Source of the DNA: an uncultured Erythrobacter sp.
Lineage (GTDB): Bacteria > Pseudomonadota > Alphaproteobacteria > Sphingomonadales > Sphingomonadaceae
Reading direction: 5' to 3'
Assembly: GCA_947499505.1 (NCBI GenBank)
Contig: CANMOQ010000003.1
Coordinates: 1 to 64,000 of the forward strand
DNA: 64,000 nucleotides
A program made the position numbers and the translations under genes. Below are positions 54,120-63,973 of this stretch, one piece after another (the stretch's first letter is position 1; every line of letters starts with the position of its first letter). Below the pieces are notes generated by a model. The model was not told the DNA's origin. It saw nothing but the letters and a program-made list of their open reading frames with translations, and did no database searches.

Positions 54120-55283
54120 TCAGCCAGCTTTGACGTGCGCGTAGGCCCATTCGATCCACGGCAAGAGGCGTTTCAGATCCTCTTGCTCGACCGTGCCGCC
54201 GCACCAAATGCGAAGGGACGGCGGGGCGTCGCGGTAGCCGTTGAAGTCATAGCCAACATGCCGCTCTTCCAGCATTTTGACGATTTTCTTCGGCACGGCG
54301 GCCTGATCTTCAGCGGACAGGTTTTCGTACCAATCGCCGGTGAACTTCATGCACACGCCAGTGTTGGTGCGCTTGGCCGGATCGCTGACCATGTTTTTCA
54401 GCCAAGGCGTCGCCTCGATCCAATCGTTAACGATTTTCGCGTTGGCATCGGCGCGTTCAAACATCGCCTTGCGCCCGCCGATCGACTGCGCCCATTCGAG
54501 CGCCGCGATGTAATCTTCGGTTGCGAGCAAAGACGGCGTGTTGATCGTCGCACCTTCAAAGATGCCGCGATTGATCTTGTCGCCCTTTTTTAGGCGGAAA
54601 AGCTTGGGCAGCGGCCATTCAGGATCATAGCTTTCGATCCGCTCAATCGCCTTGGGTGAGAGGATCAGCATGCCGTGCTGAGCCTCTGACCCCATCACCT
54701 TCTGCCAGGAATAGGTCGTCGCATCGAGCTTCGCCCAGTCCATTTCCTGCGCAAAAATCGCGCTGGTGGCATCGTTGATCGTCACGCCCTTACGGCCCGG
54801 CTCCAGCCAGTCCGTGTTGGGGATCTTTGCGCCAGAGGTCGTGCCGTTCCAGGTGAAGACAACGTCGTTTTCTTGCGGGATCGAGTGAAGATCAGGGATC
54901 TCGCCATAATCGGCATCCAGTACCTGCAGGTTCGGCAGTTTCAGCTGCTTGACCGCGTCCTGGATCCAGACATTGCCGAAGCTTTCCCAAGCCGCAACGG
55001 TCGCCGGACCTTGGCCCAGCATGGTCCACATCGCGCATTCCAGCGCGCCAGTGTCAGAGGCGGGCATGATGCCAACGAGGTAATCCTCGGGCACGCCCAG
55101 CATCTCTTTCGATAGATCAATCGCGTATTTAAGACGCGACTTTCCGACAGCCGAGCGATGCGAGCGCCCGAGCGATTCGGTTTTCAGTTTGTCGAGGGAC
55201 CATCCGGGGAACTTAACGGTCGGACCGGATGAAAATTGCGGACGAGCAGGCTTCAGCGCCGGCTCGGCAGGTAGTTCAGTCAT
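54120..55283 (-). CDS. serC: Phosphoserine transaminase
   Basis: 387 residues from MTELPAEPALKPARPQFSSG behind AAGGAGAG. PLP lysine region TYSWQKVMGSEAQHG. It makes phosphoserine from 3-phosphohydroxypyruvate and glutamate. A longer frame upstream lacks a ribosome site and overlaps the leader. With serA downstream it forms a serine operon, and it has a structured 5' leader. Confidence 0.94.
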   Translation of the reverse strand: MTELPAEPALKPARPQFSSGPTVKFPGWSLDKLKTESLGRSHRSAVGKSRLKYAIDLSKEMLGVPEDYLVGIMPASDTGALECAMWTMLGQGPATVAAWESFGNVWIQDAVKQLKLPNLQVLDADYGEIPDLHSIPQENDVVFTWNGTTSGAKIPNTDWLEPGRKGVTINDATSAIFAQEMDWAKLDATTYSWQKVMGSEAQHGMLILSPKAIERIESYDPEWPLPKLFRLKKGDKINRGIFEGATINTPSLLATEDYIAALEWAQSIGGRKAMFERADANAKIVNDWIEATPWLKNMVSDPAKRTNTGVCMKFTGDWYENLSAEDQAAVPKKIVKMLEERHVGYDFNGYRDAPPSLRIWCGGTVEQEDLKRLLPWIEWAYAHVKAG

Positions 55284-55360
55284 GTATTCTCTCCTTACAG
55301 AGAGCTCGCGCGGCGTTGGGACCGCGTGGCCCGTCGGCGGCACTAGAGATGCTGGGCCAA
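55284..55360 (-). promoter_or_regulatory. serC RNA motif-like leader
   Basis: On the minus strand the last leader bases GCTCTCTGTAAGGAGAGAAT form a hairpin (CTCTC..GAGAG) that buries the AAGGAG ribosome site, preceded by a GC-rich paired region (GCCGCCGACGGGCC, CGGTCCCAACGCCG). This matches my memory of the serC RNA motif known upstream of serC in alphaproteobacteria. The fold is by eye. Confidence 0.5.
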
Positions 55361-55417
55361 GAGTCAAATCAAAACACGCTATTCAACGGGCTCGCAACAT
55401 TCTATGCCGCGCTCAAC

Positions 55418-56608
55418 ATGGAAATATCCGATCTTCGCATTGCCCTGTTCAGCGGCAATTATAACTACACCCGCGACGGCGCGAACCAGGCGCTCAATCG
55501 CCTCGTCGGCTCGCTGCTGGGACTGGGCGCGGCGGTGCGCGTGTATTCCCCCACCGTCGAAGAACCTGATTTTGAGCCAACCGGTGATCTGGTGAGCCTG
55601 CCCAGTTGGCGCATGCCAGTGAAGGGACGCGGCGAATACCGCCTGCCGACCGGCTTTAACGCCAAGGTCCGGCGCGACCTCGAGAAGTTCCAGCCCAATA
55701 TCGTGCATCTGTCCTCGCCTGATCCGTCGGGCCACGCAGCGCTGAAATGGGCGCAGGAACACGATATTCCGGTGCTGTCCTCGGTTCACACCCGGTTTGA
55801 GACCTATCCGCGCTATTACAAAATGGGCTTTCTAGAGCCTGCCGTCTTGTGGATGCTGCGGCGGTTTTACAATCGCTGCGATGCGCTGGTCGCCCCGTCG
55901 CAAAGCATGATTGACGAGCTGATTGCGCAGGGCATGCATGATGACATTGGCCTGTGGACGCGTGGGGTCGACCGCACCGTCTTCGATCCATCAAAGCGCG
56001 ATATGGAATGGCGCCGCAGCCTGGGCCTGGCAGATGACGATATTGCGATTGTCTTCCTGGGCCGCCTGGTTATGGAGAAAGGCCTCGACGTCTTTGCCGA
56101 CAGCATTATCGAGCTGCGCAAACTTCAGGCCCCGCATAAAGTTCTGGTTATCGGCGATGGCCCCGCGCGCGGCTGGTTCGAAGATGCCCTGCCCGGCGGG
56201 ATTTTCGCAGGGTTTCAAACCGGCGCCGATCTGGGCAAGGCGCTGGCGAGCGGCGATATCTTCTTCAACCCGTCCATCACTGAGACTTTCGGTAATGTGA
56301 CGCTGGAGGCGATGGCCAGCGGCCTGCCAGTGGTTGCCGCGGGTGCGACCGGGGCATCGAGCCTGGTGGATGACTGGGAAACCGGGCGGCTGGTGCCTCC
56401 AGGCGATACCAAGGCCTATGCTGACGCGCTGGCCCCGTATTGCACCAATCACGATCTGCGCGCGCGCCACGGAGCAGCGGGCGAAATGAACTCACGCGAG
56501 TACAGCTGGGAAGCGATCAATCGCGTGGTCGCCGACTTGTATGTCCGTCTGGTTGAAGAGCGCGAGGCACTGATCGCGAAAGAGAGCGCGGAGCAGGCGG
56601 CGGCTTAG
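55418..56608 (+). CDS. GT4-family glycosyltransferase (MgtA-like)
   Basis: 396 residues from MEISDLRIALFSGNYNYTRD. GT-B fold. The donor-binding half contains VVAAGATGASSLV and the EX7E-like SITETFGNVTLEAMASGLPV. It transfers a sugar from a nucleotide donor to a lipid or sugar acceptor, possibly glycolipid or mannosyl-lipid synthesis as in MgtA enzymes. Cytoplasmic face. The start codon lies in the leader region of divergent serC. Confidence 0.88.
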   Translation: MEISDLRIALFSGNYNYTRDGANQALNRLVGSLLGLGAAVRVYSPTVEEPDFEPTGDLVSLPSWRMPVKGRGEYRLPTGFNAKVRRDLEKFQPNIVHLSSPDPSGHAALKWAQEHDIPVLSSVHTRFETYPRYYKMGFLEPAVLWMLRRFYNRCDALVAPSQSMIDELIAQGMHDDIGLWTRGVDRTVFDPSKRDMEWRRSLGLADDDIAIVFLGRLVMEKGLDVFADSIIELRKLQAPHKVLVIGDGPARGWFEDALPGGIFAGFQTGADLGKALASGDIFFNPSITETFGNVTLEAMASGLPVVAAGATGASSLVDDWETGRLVPPGDTKAYADALAPYCTNHDLRARHGAAGEMNSREYSWEAINRVVADLYVRLVEEREALIAKESAEQAAA

Positions 56609-56643
56609 TTGGCTTTGCGGCTGTAGCGCCCGCTCTCGTTCTT

Positions 56644-57066
56644 TTATCGTAGCACGCCTGCTGACTTCATGCGGAGCGAGTACCACAGCATAAACAAAGT
56701 GGTCACCCAGATCAGGCCTGTGAGCATCGGGCTTTGCAGGCTCTCTGGAATTTCCGACATCGCATATTGATAGATATTCGAGCCGATCAGGCCGACAATC
56801 GCAATGAGGATTGCGGTCACCGCGTGGCGTGATCTCAGCAAGATCAGCAGCGATCCCGCTATCGCACCCCAAACGCCGAGCGCCCAAAAGGTGTTGGCCC
56901 ACACAGGATGACTAGCGAAATAAGCGATCTCTTCAGCGCCCATGCCTAGATCGGCGAGCTTGCCCAGCCGCGTCATCGTGTAGCTAAAGCCGCCAACCGA
57001 ATTCCACAGCAGCGTTAGCGCCCCAACGACCCAAAGGTGCCAAGGCGTTTTGACAGTCTGATCCAT
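56644..57066 (-). CDS. Small membrane protein, four helices
   Basis: 140 residues from ATG behind GGGAGGGAA; a TTG five codons earlier is inside the ribosome site. Four predicted helices (WHLWVVGALTLLWNSVGGFS, ANTFWALGVWGAIAGSLLIL, AILIAIVGLIGSNIYQYAM, LTGLIWVTTLFMLWYSL). A pattern of this type occurs in many proteobacteria as hypothetical membrane protein. Function unknown. Confidence 0.75.
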   Translation of the reverse strand: MDQTVKTPWHLWVVGALTLLWNSVGGFSYTMTRLGKLADLGMGAEEIAYFASHPVWANTFWALGVWGAIAGSLLILLRSRHAVTAILIAIVGLIGSNIYQYAMSEIPESLQSPMLTGLIWVTTLFMLWYSLRMKSAGVLR

Positions 57067-57173
57067 GATGTTCCCTCCCAAGAATGGACGCGACCCAGTC
57101 TTAGAGGGAGGAGATTATACAAAAGGGGCAGCGCGGGCAAACCGGGGGCTGGAAACCCGCGCTGTTCCTAATT

Positions 57174-57827
57174 TCACATTCTCTCGATACGCTTGGCGAC
57201 TTCGTCGATAATGTCGACAATTTCATTCATCGCGTTTTGATCCAGCTTTCCGGCGCGGGCGCGGTTCTTCAGCACAGAGCCGAGATTGCCCATCGCGCGG
57301 AACAGATCGGGCGAGCGTTCCTTCACCTTTTCGGCCCGGTCGCCGTGCTCGTTAATCCGGCCCATCAGCTGATCGACCTCTTCCACGCGCTCAGCCAGTT
57401 CAGCCTTGCCAGATTTGGTCGCTTTGAACGGCTTCTTGCCGCTCGTCTCGCTATCTTCTGCCTTGGCCTTCGACTTGGCCGGTTTGATCTTGCCCTCTTC
57501 CTCGAGCATTTGCAGCGTCGGATAGACCGCCCCCGGGCTCGGCGCATAGCCGCCCGCCGTCATGTCTTCGATTGCCTTGATAAGCTCATAGCCGTGGCGC
57601 GGTTCTTCATTGATCAGCGCCAGCAAGGCGAGGCGCAGTTCGCCCTGGCCAAACATCCTCCCGCGGCGCTTGCGCCGTCTGGGGCCATCTTGCCACGAGC
57701 CGCCGCCCCGCATTTTCTCGCCGATCTCTTCCCAATCGCCCGCAGAGGACGCCATCATCGCGACCAATGGGCCGAGGTTATTCCAGCCGCCATTCCAATT
57801 GCCGCGGCGTCTTTTCTGCCATGTCAT
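57174..57827 (-). CDS. PadR-family transcriptional regulator
   Basis: 217 residues from MTWQKRRRGNWNGGWNNLG. An Arg/Gly-rich N-terminal extension (about 1-60) precedes the PadR winged helix (QGELRLALLALINEEPRHGY, AVYPTLQMLEEEGKI), then a coiled coil (KAELAERVEEVDQLMGRINE) and a helical C terminus. PadR proteins repress genes and respond to phenolic or other small molecules. Probably self-regulated through the site between it and rarA. Confidence 0.88.
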   Translation of the reverse strand: MTWQKRRRGNWNGGWNNLGPLVAMMASSAGDWEEIGEKMRGGGSWQDGPRRRKRRGRMFGQGELRLALLALINEEPRHGYELIKAIEDMTAGGYAPSPGAVYPTLQMLEEEGKIKPAKSKAKAEDSETSGKKPFKATKSGKAELAERVEEVDQLMGRINEHGDRAEKVKERSPDLFRAMGNLGSVLKNRARAGKLDQNAMNEIVDIIDEVAKRIERM

Positions 57828-57844
57828 ACTCACTCTCCTAGCTT

Positions 57845-57893
57845 CTATCTGATAACTCTTGATAGGCTTAAGATATATCTCAGAGCTATCAAT
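57845..57893. promoter_or_regulatory. Probable PadR operator
   Basis: AT-rich inverted repeats upstream of the PadR gene: CTATC-11-GATAG and TTGATAG-20-CTATCAA. They lie between its start and divergent rarA. This fits PadR-type boxes, but no binding data are available. Confidence 0.5.
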
Positions 57894-57942
57894 ACAAGAG
57901 GTGGATGGCATTTTCCGACCAGCGCCTTATCAGACCAGACGA

Positions 57943-59280
57943 ATGACTGACTTGTTTGGAAATGATGCGCTGCCGCCTGCCTCAGGGCCATCTGGAACGC
58001 CTGATCAGCCGCGCGATGACGCGCCGCTGGCGGACCGGCTGCGCCCGCGCGATCTTGGCGAGATTATCGGCCAAGAACACCTGACCGGGCCGACCGGCGC
58101 AATTGGGCGAATGGTCGCGGCCGGTAAGCTCTCCAGCATGATCCTGTGGGGGCCGCCGGGCACGGGCAAGACCAGCATCGCGCGCTTGCTGGCCAATAGT
58201 GTGGGCATGCGGTTTGTCTCGATCAGCGCGGTTTTCTCCGGCGTGGCGGACCTCAAGAAAGCCTTTGCCGAGGCCGACAAGATGGCCGGTGCGGGCCAGC
58301 GCACTCTGCTGTTCGTGGACGAGATCCACCGCTTCAACCGCGCGCAGCAGGATGGCTTTCTGCCGTTTGTCGAACGCGGCACTGTGACGCTTGTCGGCGC
58401 AACCACTGAAAACCCCAGCTTTGAACTCAACGCCGCTCTGCTCAGCCGCAGCCAAGTGCTGATCCTGGAGCGTCTCAGCCATGAGGCGCTGGAGGCATTG
58501 CTCGCCCGGGCAGAGGCTCTCGAAGGCCCCCTCCCCCTTACTGATGATGCGCGCGCGGCGCTCATCGCTAGCGCCGATGGCGATGGCCGGTTCCTGCTGG
58601 GTCAGGCGGAGACACTCTACAACGCAGCGCTATCCGAACCACTCGATCCCGCCGCCCTCGGCCAATTCCTGCAGCGGCGCGTCGCCGTCTATGACAAGGA
58701 CCGCGAGGGGCATTACAACCTCATCAGCGCGCTGCACAAGAGCTTGCGCGGCTCCGATCCGCAGGCGGCGCTCTATTACATGGCGCGGATGCTGACTGCA
58801 GGTGAAGAGCCGATGTATGTGCTGCGCCGCTTGGTCCGATTTGCCAGCGAAGATATTGGCCTGGCTGACCCGAACGCTCTGACCCAATGTCTGGCGGCAA
58901 AGGACGCCTATGAGTTTCTCGGCAGCCCCGAGGGTGAACTCGCGATTGTTCAGGCCTGCCTCTATCTCGCCACCGCGCCCAAATCGAACGCCGCCTATGC
59001 CGCGCAAAAGGCCGCGTTTAAATCCGCGCGCGAAACCGGCAGCCTGATGCCGCCGCAAAACATCTTAAATGCACCGACTAAGCTGATGAAAGACATTGGC
59101 TATGGCAAAGGCTACGCCTACGATCACGATGCAGAAGATGGCTTTTCCGGCGACAATTATTGGCCGGAGGGGATGGAGCCTCAGGACTATTACGCGCCAG
59201 TCGAGCGCGGGTTTGAGCGCAAGGTGAAGGAGCGAATGGAATGGTGGGCAAACAGACGGGCCGAATTGCGCGAGGGATGA
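57943..59280 (+). CDS. rarA: Replication-associated recombination protein RarA (MgsA)
   Basis: 445 residues from MTDLFGNDALPPASG. AAA+ ATPase with Walker A GPPGTGKTSIARLL and Walker B LFVDEIHRFNRAQQ, sensor GATTENPSFELNAALLSRSQ, and the C-terminal helical domain (YDHDAEDGFSGDNYWPEGM). It acts on stalled replication forks with RecA. The following gene starts 40 bases before its stop. Confidence 0.96.
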   Translation: MTDLFGNDALPPASGPSGTPDQPRDDAPLADRLRPRDLGEIIGQEHLTGPTGAIGRMVAAGKLSSMILWGPPGTGKTSIARLLANSVGMRFVSISAVFSGVADLKKAFAEADKMAGAGQRTLLFVDEIHRFNRAQQDGFLPFVERGTVTLVGATTENPSFELNAALLSRSQVLILERLSHEALEALLARAEALEGPLPLTDDARAALIASADGDGRFLLGQAETLYNAALSEPLDPAALGQFLQRRVAVYDKDREGHYNLISALHKSLRGSDPQAALYYMARMLTAGEEPMYVLRRLVRFASEDIGLADPNALTQCLAAKDAYEFLGSPEGELAIVQACLYLATAPKSNAAYAAQKAAFKSARETGSLMPPQNILNAPTKLMKDIGYGKGYAYDHDAEDGFSGDNYWPEGMEPQDYYAPVERGFERKVKERMEWWANRRAELREG

Positions 59281-59975
59281 TGGGCGCAGCGCTTGCGGCC
59301 CTCGCCTGCGCCGTTCCCGCCTCAGCGCAATTAGGCGGCGCTGCCGCCTCGCCGCCCGATGCGCAAAAGCAATGCCCAGCCAAACCCTCTATTGAAGGCG
59401 ACTACAACAATCGCGACAAGCCGCTCGCACTGCCCGAAGCTTGGAGTGCCTTTGCAAGCTCATCGATGAATTGGATCGCCGTGGCTACAGAGCTCGGCAC
59501 AGTGCATTGCGTTGATACTACCTGGTTCATCGCCTCAGAAAAGTATGATCAATTTGATGAGCGTCTTCTCGGCATAGCCTGGCAAGGCTACGAGGCGTGG
59601 GGATATGTCCTGATAGATACCGCAGGGGTCGGGTCATCGATGGAAATCGGCACTCGTCCCGTGTTCTCACCCAGTAACAGCCTGTTCGCAGTGGTGCAGT
59701 GGACCGAGACAGGCTGGGGCGGATTTGAAGGCTTCGCGGTGTGGCGCAACTATCCCGGCGGGATTAGCCCAGTGCGGGTAGAGACAAACGTGCCCTTCCT
59801 AGCCGATTGGCGGATTGACCGCTGGGAAGGCGAGGATTGCCTGCACCTCTCCGCCATCCCGCATGAGCGCGTGACAGACTGGGACGACCTCTCAAAATAT
59901 GAGCGCGACCGCTATGTCGCAGGCGCGGCTGGCGGCTGGGCACTGACGCCGGGCGACACCTGCCCCAGCTATTGA
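59241..59975 (+). CDS. Secreted hypothetical protein overlapping rarA
   Basis: 244 residues from the ATG behind AAGGAG, giving a proper signal peptide (MVGKQTGRIARGMMGAALAA ending SAQ). A later ATG inside the rarA stop would remove the positively charged n-region. Trp- and Asp-rich; no family recognised. Two Cys in the mature protein may form a disulfide (QCPAKPS, VHCVDT or GDTCPSY). It overlaps rarA by 40 bases. Confidence 0.72.
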   Translation: MVGKQTGRIARGMMGAALAALACAVPASAQLGGAAASPPDAQKQCPAKPSIEGDYNNRDKPLALPEAWSAFASSSMNWIAVATELGTVHCVDTTWFIASEKYDQFDERLLGIAWQGYEAWGYVLIDTAGVGSSMEIGTRPVFSPSNSLFAVVQWTETGWGGFEGFAVWRNYPGGISPVRVETNVPFLADWRIDRWEGEDCLHLSAIPHERVTDWDDLSKYERDRYVAGAAGGWALTPGDTCPSY

Positions 59976-60883
59976 TGCGCGATTTTGATCACTTTCTGGC
60001 GATCGATTGGTCGGGCGCAAAGGGGGAGCGGCACAAGGGTATCGCGCTCGCGCTCGCCGACGCAAAAGGCGGCCCGCCCGTGCTGGTTGAGGCCCCGCCG
60101 CGCGGCTGGGCCCGCACAGAAGTGCTTTCATTGCTGCGGGACGAACTGCCCTCAAACACTTTGGTCGGAATTGATCTCGGCATCAGCCTGCCATTTGTGG
60201 ATGCAGGCGCCTATTTCCCCGGCTGGGACGAGAGCCCGCGCCACGCCAATGGCCTATGGGAATTGATTGATCGGATCTGCGCCGATGACCCGCATTTGGG
60301 CGCGCACAGCTTTCTCAGACACCCAGAGGCCGCCCGCTATTTCCGGCGTAGTAAGGACAATGTTGGCGACCGCTTTCATTTGCCGGATGCCATTTCGCGC
60401 GAGGGCCGCTTTCGTCAGGCAGAGACCGCGCAGCGGGCGCAAAAATGCCGCCCAGTCAGCAATTTCAACCTCGTGGGCGCAGCGCAAGTTGGCAAAAGCT
60501 CGCTGACCGGCATGCGGATGCTGCACCACCTGAAAGGTCATCTACCGGTCTGGCCAGTGCAACCAATCCCACCCAAACACCCGACGCGCGGGTCGCTGCT
60601 GGTGGAGATTTACACTGGGCTTGCCGCCAAAGAGGCCGCCGCCAGCATGGGCGGACGCGGCGCGCGCACCAAATTGCTGACCTATGCCGATCTAAACGCC
60701 GCGCTGGAGGGATTAGACAGCCCGCCGGTTGCGCAAATCGGCGAGATTGATGATCATTCCTCCGACGCTTTGCTGACCGCGGCGTGGCTGCGCAAAGTGC
60801 ACAAGGAGCCTGAGCGCTGGGAGCCGCGCACTCTGACAGCAGAGATCGCCCGGGTTGAGGGCTGGACCTTTGGCGCGTTCTAG
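59975..60883 (+). CDS. DUF429-like RNase H-fold protein
   Basis: 302 residues; ATG overlaps the preceding stop (TGATG). The N terminus FLAIDWSGAKGERHKGIALA and LVGIDLGISLPFV are the DUF429 pattern, with Asp residues placed as in RNase H-like nucleases. The C-terminal IDDHSSDALLTAAWL is a third conserved motif. The presumed nuclease role is not established. Confidence 0.8.
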   Translation: MRDFDHFLAIDWSGAKGERHKGIALALADAKGGPPVLVEAPPRGWARTEVLSLLRDELPSNTLVGIDLGISLPFVDAGAYFPGWDESPRHANGLWELIDRICADDPHLGAHSFLRHPEAARYFRRSKDNVGDRFHLPDAISREGRFRQAETAQRAQKCRPVSNFNLVGAAQVGKSSLTGMRMLHHLKGHLPVWPVQPIPPKHPTRGSLLVEIYTGLAAKEAAASMGGRGARTKLLTYADLNAALEGLDSPPVAQIGEIDDHSSDALLTAAWLRKVHKEPERWEPRTLTAEIARVEGWTFGAF

Positions 60884-60901
60884 AACGAGGCCGCTGTTTA
60901 C

Positions 60902-61324
60902 CTAGCTAGAAGAGCTGAAAATATCGCGCCGCTCTTTGCGATATCCCGAGGCGCGCAGATCTTCGATCATCGCCTCGCGGCGCTTATCCGCCTCGGTTAG
61001 AACAGGGCGAGGCTTATCCCTATTATTCTGACCTGGAGCTGCCCCACTTGCGCCGGTTTTGATCAAATTGATCGTTTTGAGATTTTGTTCACCGATCATC
61101 GAAGGGATAAGAAACAGATCGATAATCCATAGCAGTGTCAGGATCGCCCAGCCGATAAACGGGATAAGCAACAAAATAAGCCGCACCACACCCGATTTGG
61201 TTTTGCCCGCATAAAATCGGTGAACGCTGAACATTCCGAAAAAGAACCAAAGCAAATACGCGGCCAATACCGATTTGCTATTGGCCTCAAACGCCTCGTC
61301 TATGTGTTGCTCGTGATCCACCAT
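60902..61324 (-). CDS. TM2 domain membrane protein
   Basis: 140 residues. Two membrane helices with the TM2 signature AYLLWFFFGMFSVHRFYAGK and a later IPFIGWAILTLLWIIDLFLI. A charged C-terminal tail (RREAMIEDLRASGYRKERRD) is probably cytoplasmic. TM2 proteins have an unknown role. GAGGA ribosome site upstream. Confidence 0.85.
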   Translation of the reverse strand: MVDHEQHIDEAFEANSKSVLAAYLLWFFFGMFSVHRFYAGKTKSGVVRLILLLIPFIGWAILTLLWIIDLFLIPSMIGEQNLKTINLIKTGASGAAPGQNNRDKPRPVLTEADKRREAMIEDLRASGYRKERRDIFSSSS

Positions 61325-61510
61325 TCAGTCCTCTTATGCCCGCTTACGATGTATCTTGGCAGGGCCTTAGACAAGGGAGAAATGACCTATCACGCCGTAT
61401 TTTCTACGAACTGCAAAGCCTGTTCTGCAAACTCGCAGCAATGAAGGTCTAGACATAAGGGGCGTTTTGCGGCTAGCGGGCGTTTCCGCTGAAGAAGCGG
61501 ATGGCAATGG

Positions 61511-61586
<76 letters not shown>

Positions 61587-61662
61587 CTTCCCAATCTTTC
61601 AGCATTGATGACGGGTCAGAAGCTGGTTCTGTAGCGGTCAGACTGGCGCGCTACGCCTTTCC

Positions 61663-63138
61663 TCAAAACTCGCCAGAGAACGCGACACTCGCGCCAGTGT
61701 TGTTGCCGCCCGCATGGCTAACGCTGGCAGAGATGGCGAAGGGCTGATCGCTGTTGAGCCGTTGCGTCAGGCCCAGACTAAAGCCGAACTCGCCCCGGAA
61801 CGTCGCGCCCTTGCCGATATAGCTGGTCTTGCCCGGCTGCGAGGGCATCGGCGCATCGGTCAGAGCCATGGCCGCCGCGACACCGCTGCGGACATCATCG
61901 TCGAGCTGGTCGAGTTGGAAATCAATGGCCTGCACCCTCCCGGACAGCGCATCGAATTGCGCGGTGGAGACTTGGGCAACGGCATTAAGCGCCACCCGGA
62001 CATTGTCGACCGATGCGGCTGTCGCCACGCTCTGACGACCAAGTGTGCCATTGGCGTCCACCGTCACCGCATCGACAGGACCCAACTGAGCCGCCGTGGA
62101 GGCGTCGATATCGCCGATCCGTACCGAACTGCCAGTGCCGCCTAGCGTCACCTGATTGGCTGCTGTAGTTGCTGCGCCTGCACCAATCGCGGTTGAGCCA
62201 GCTTGCGTGGCCATTGCCTGACGTCCCAGAGCCACCGAGCTATCGCCAGAGGCTGTACTATCGTCACCCACAGCGACGGCATTGTTCTCAGCAAAGGAGC
62301 TAAAGCCAATAGCGACAGCGTTGTCGCGTGAAATCGCAACCCGGCCAATCGAGGTTGAGAGAAACCCAGCATTCGCGCTGGTGCCAAAGGCTACACCGCC
62401 AGCCTGCGTTGCGGTGGCATTCTCACCAAATGCCGCCGAAAACTCGCCAGCGGCCGCATTGGTGCCCAGCGCCAGCGAGTTTGTGCGCTGCGCATCCGCG
62501 CCCGCGCCAAAGGCAATCGCGCCAGCCTGAACCGCTACCGCGCCAGCGCCGAAGGCAATCGAGTTGTCCGCTCGGGCATCCGCATCCGCGCCAAGCGCAA
62601 TAGCGGCAACGCCGCTAGCCTGCGCGCCGAGCGCATCAGCATCAGCGCCATCACCACCAATAGCGATCGCACTCACTGCTCCCGCAGAAGCACTGCGGCC
62701 GAGCGCCGTTGCCCCAATTCCAAGCGCCTAAGCGGATCGGCCAATTGCCGTTGCGTCCGCGCCGCCAGCCACCGACTGATATCCTAAGGCAGTCGCGCTA
62801 ATATCTGTCGCGTCTGCATCAACGCCAATTGCGGTGCTATTGTCACCCGCTGAATTAGCGCCAAATCCAGCGGCCAAGGTGTTCGCGCCGCTGGCAACAG
62901 AACTCCCGCCGATCGCAGTGCTACTGGCGCCAGAGGCATCCGATCCCACTCTGCAAGCGAGCTCATTATTGCCGTCATCAGAAATCGCGCCGCCAGTGGT
63001 ATCAATGTTGGAATCGGCATTGCCGTCTTCATTTGTATCCAGCAGGCACGCCTCTGCACGGACCTCCTGCGGAGCCAGGGCCAATGTGGCCGCGCAGCCA
63101 AGTGACAAAGCCGTCGAGACCAAAAGCGTATTTCTCAT
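61663..63138 (-). pseudogene. Trimeric autotransporter adhesin (YadA-like), cut by an in-frame TAG
   Basis: The frame is continuous from 63138 to 61663 except for a single TAG at 62728-62730. Signal peptide (MRNTLLVSTALSLGC.. VRAEA), then many head repeats of the SxAIGxxA type (STAIGVDAD, ISATALGYQSV, NSIAFGAGA, AIAIGGDGADA), a stalk/neck (RVGDIDAS-like VRIGDIDASTAAQLGPVDAV) and a YadA anchor (TFRGEFGFSLGLTQRLNS to ASVAFSGEF). The two parts join as ..TAIGRSA-[stop]-ALGIGATALGRSA, exactly in repeat register. Type Vc secretion would export the passenger as a trimer. Confidence 0.85.
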
Positions 63139-63353
63139 GCGTATTTCCCTTCCAACGCGGTGGAGGGAGGCGGTTCAATGCGGTCTTGAAGATCAACAGT
63201 ATCGCGACAGGCAAGTTAAGCCCGCCCAATTACACCGCTGAAACAGACATAGTTCGCCCACCCCCAAAGTATTCCCCAAGCGAGTGTAGCTGAATTTAGA
63301 AGTGATGACTGAACAAAATCTTCACCGCGCGCCATGCGATGTGTTTTGTAGGG

Positions 63354-63824
63354 CTATCCGCGCCCGCGATAGGGCTGAACGCCTTGGTCCGGCACCCATA
63401 GCCCTTCTGGCGCGGCGCCTGTTTGCCAGAACACATCGATGGGAATGCCGCCGCGCGGATACCAATAGCCGCCAATGCGCAGCCATTTGGGCTTCATTTC
63501 CTCGGCCAGCCGCTGGCCAATGCCCACCGTCACATCCTCGTGAAAGCCGTTGTGATTGCGAAAACTGCCCAGAAACAGCTTGAGGCTTTTGGATTCGACA
63601 ATCGTATCACCCGGCGCATAATCGATCACCAAATGCGCAAAATCGGGTTGATCGGTGACCGGACACAGCGAGGTAAACTCTGGCGCGGCAAAACGCACCA
63701 AAAACAGCGATCCCTTGCGCGGGTTCGGCACGTAGTCGAGCACGGCCTCTTCTGGAGAGGTCGGCAGCGGGGTGTCTTTGCCCAGAAATGCAGGCGCAGC
63801 GGGATCGTTAGGTGTGGTTTCCAT
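63354..63824 (-). CDS. queF: NADPH-dependent 7-cyano-7-deazaguanine reductase
   Basis: 156 residues from [15 protein letters not shown]; a start at 63902 would add 26 residues. Type I QueF pattern: [17 protein letters not shown] with the active-site Cys, and [20 protein letters not shown] for substrate and NADPH binding. It makes preQ1 for queuosine in tRNA. Ribosome sites at both candidate starts are weak, so the start is less certain than the product. Confidence 0.93.
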   Translation of the reverse strand: METTPNDPAAPAFLGKDTPLPTSPEEAVLDYVPNPRKGSLFLVRFAAPEFTSLCPVTDQPDFAHLVIDYAPGDTIVESKSLKLFLGSFRNHNGFHEDVTVGIGQRLAEEMKPKWLRIGGYWYPRGGIPIDVFWQTGAAPEGLWVPDQGVQPYRGRG

Positions 63825-63973
63825 GCCGCGCTGTTGCCGCGAAAGCGCGCTCCATGCAAGCGACAAGCTGGACGGAGCGGCGTTAATATCTATGTCAGAC
63901 ATGCGGTGGCAGTGCTGCGCCGGTATGTTGTAATCGCGCTGCCCGGCCGCCCCCGTAAAGTGCTATGGCCAAA

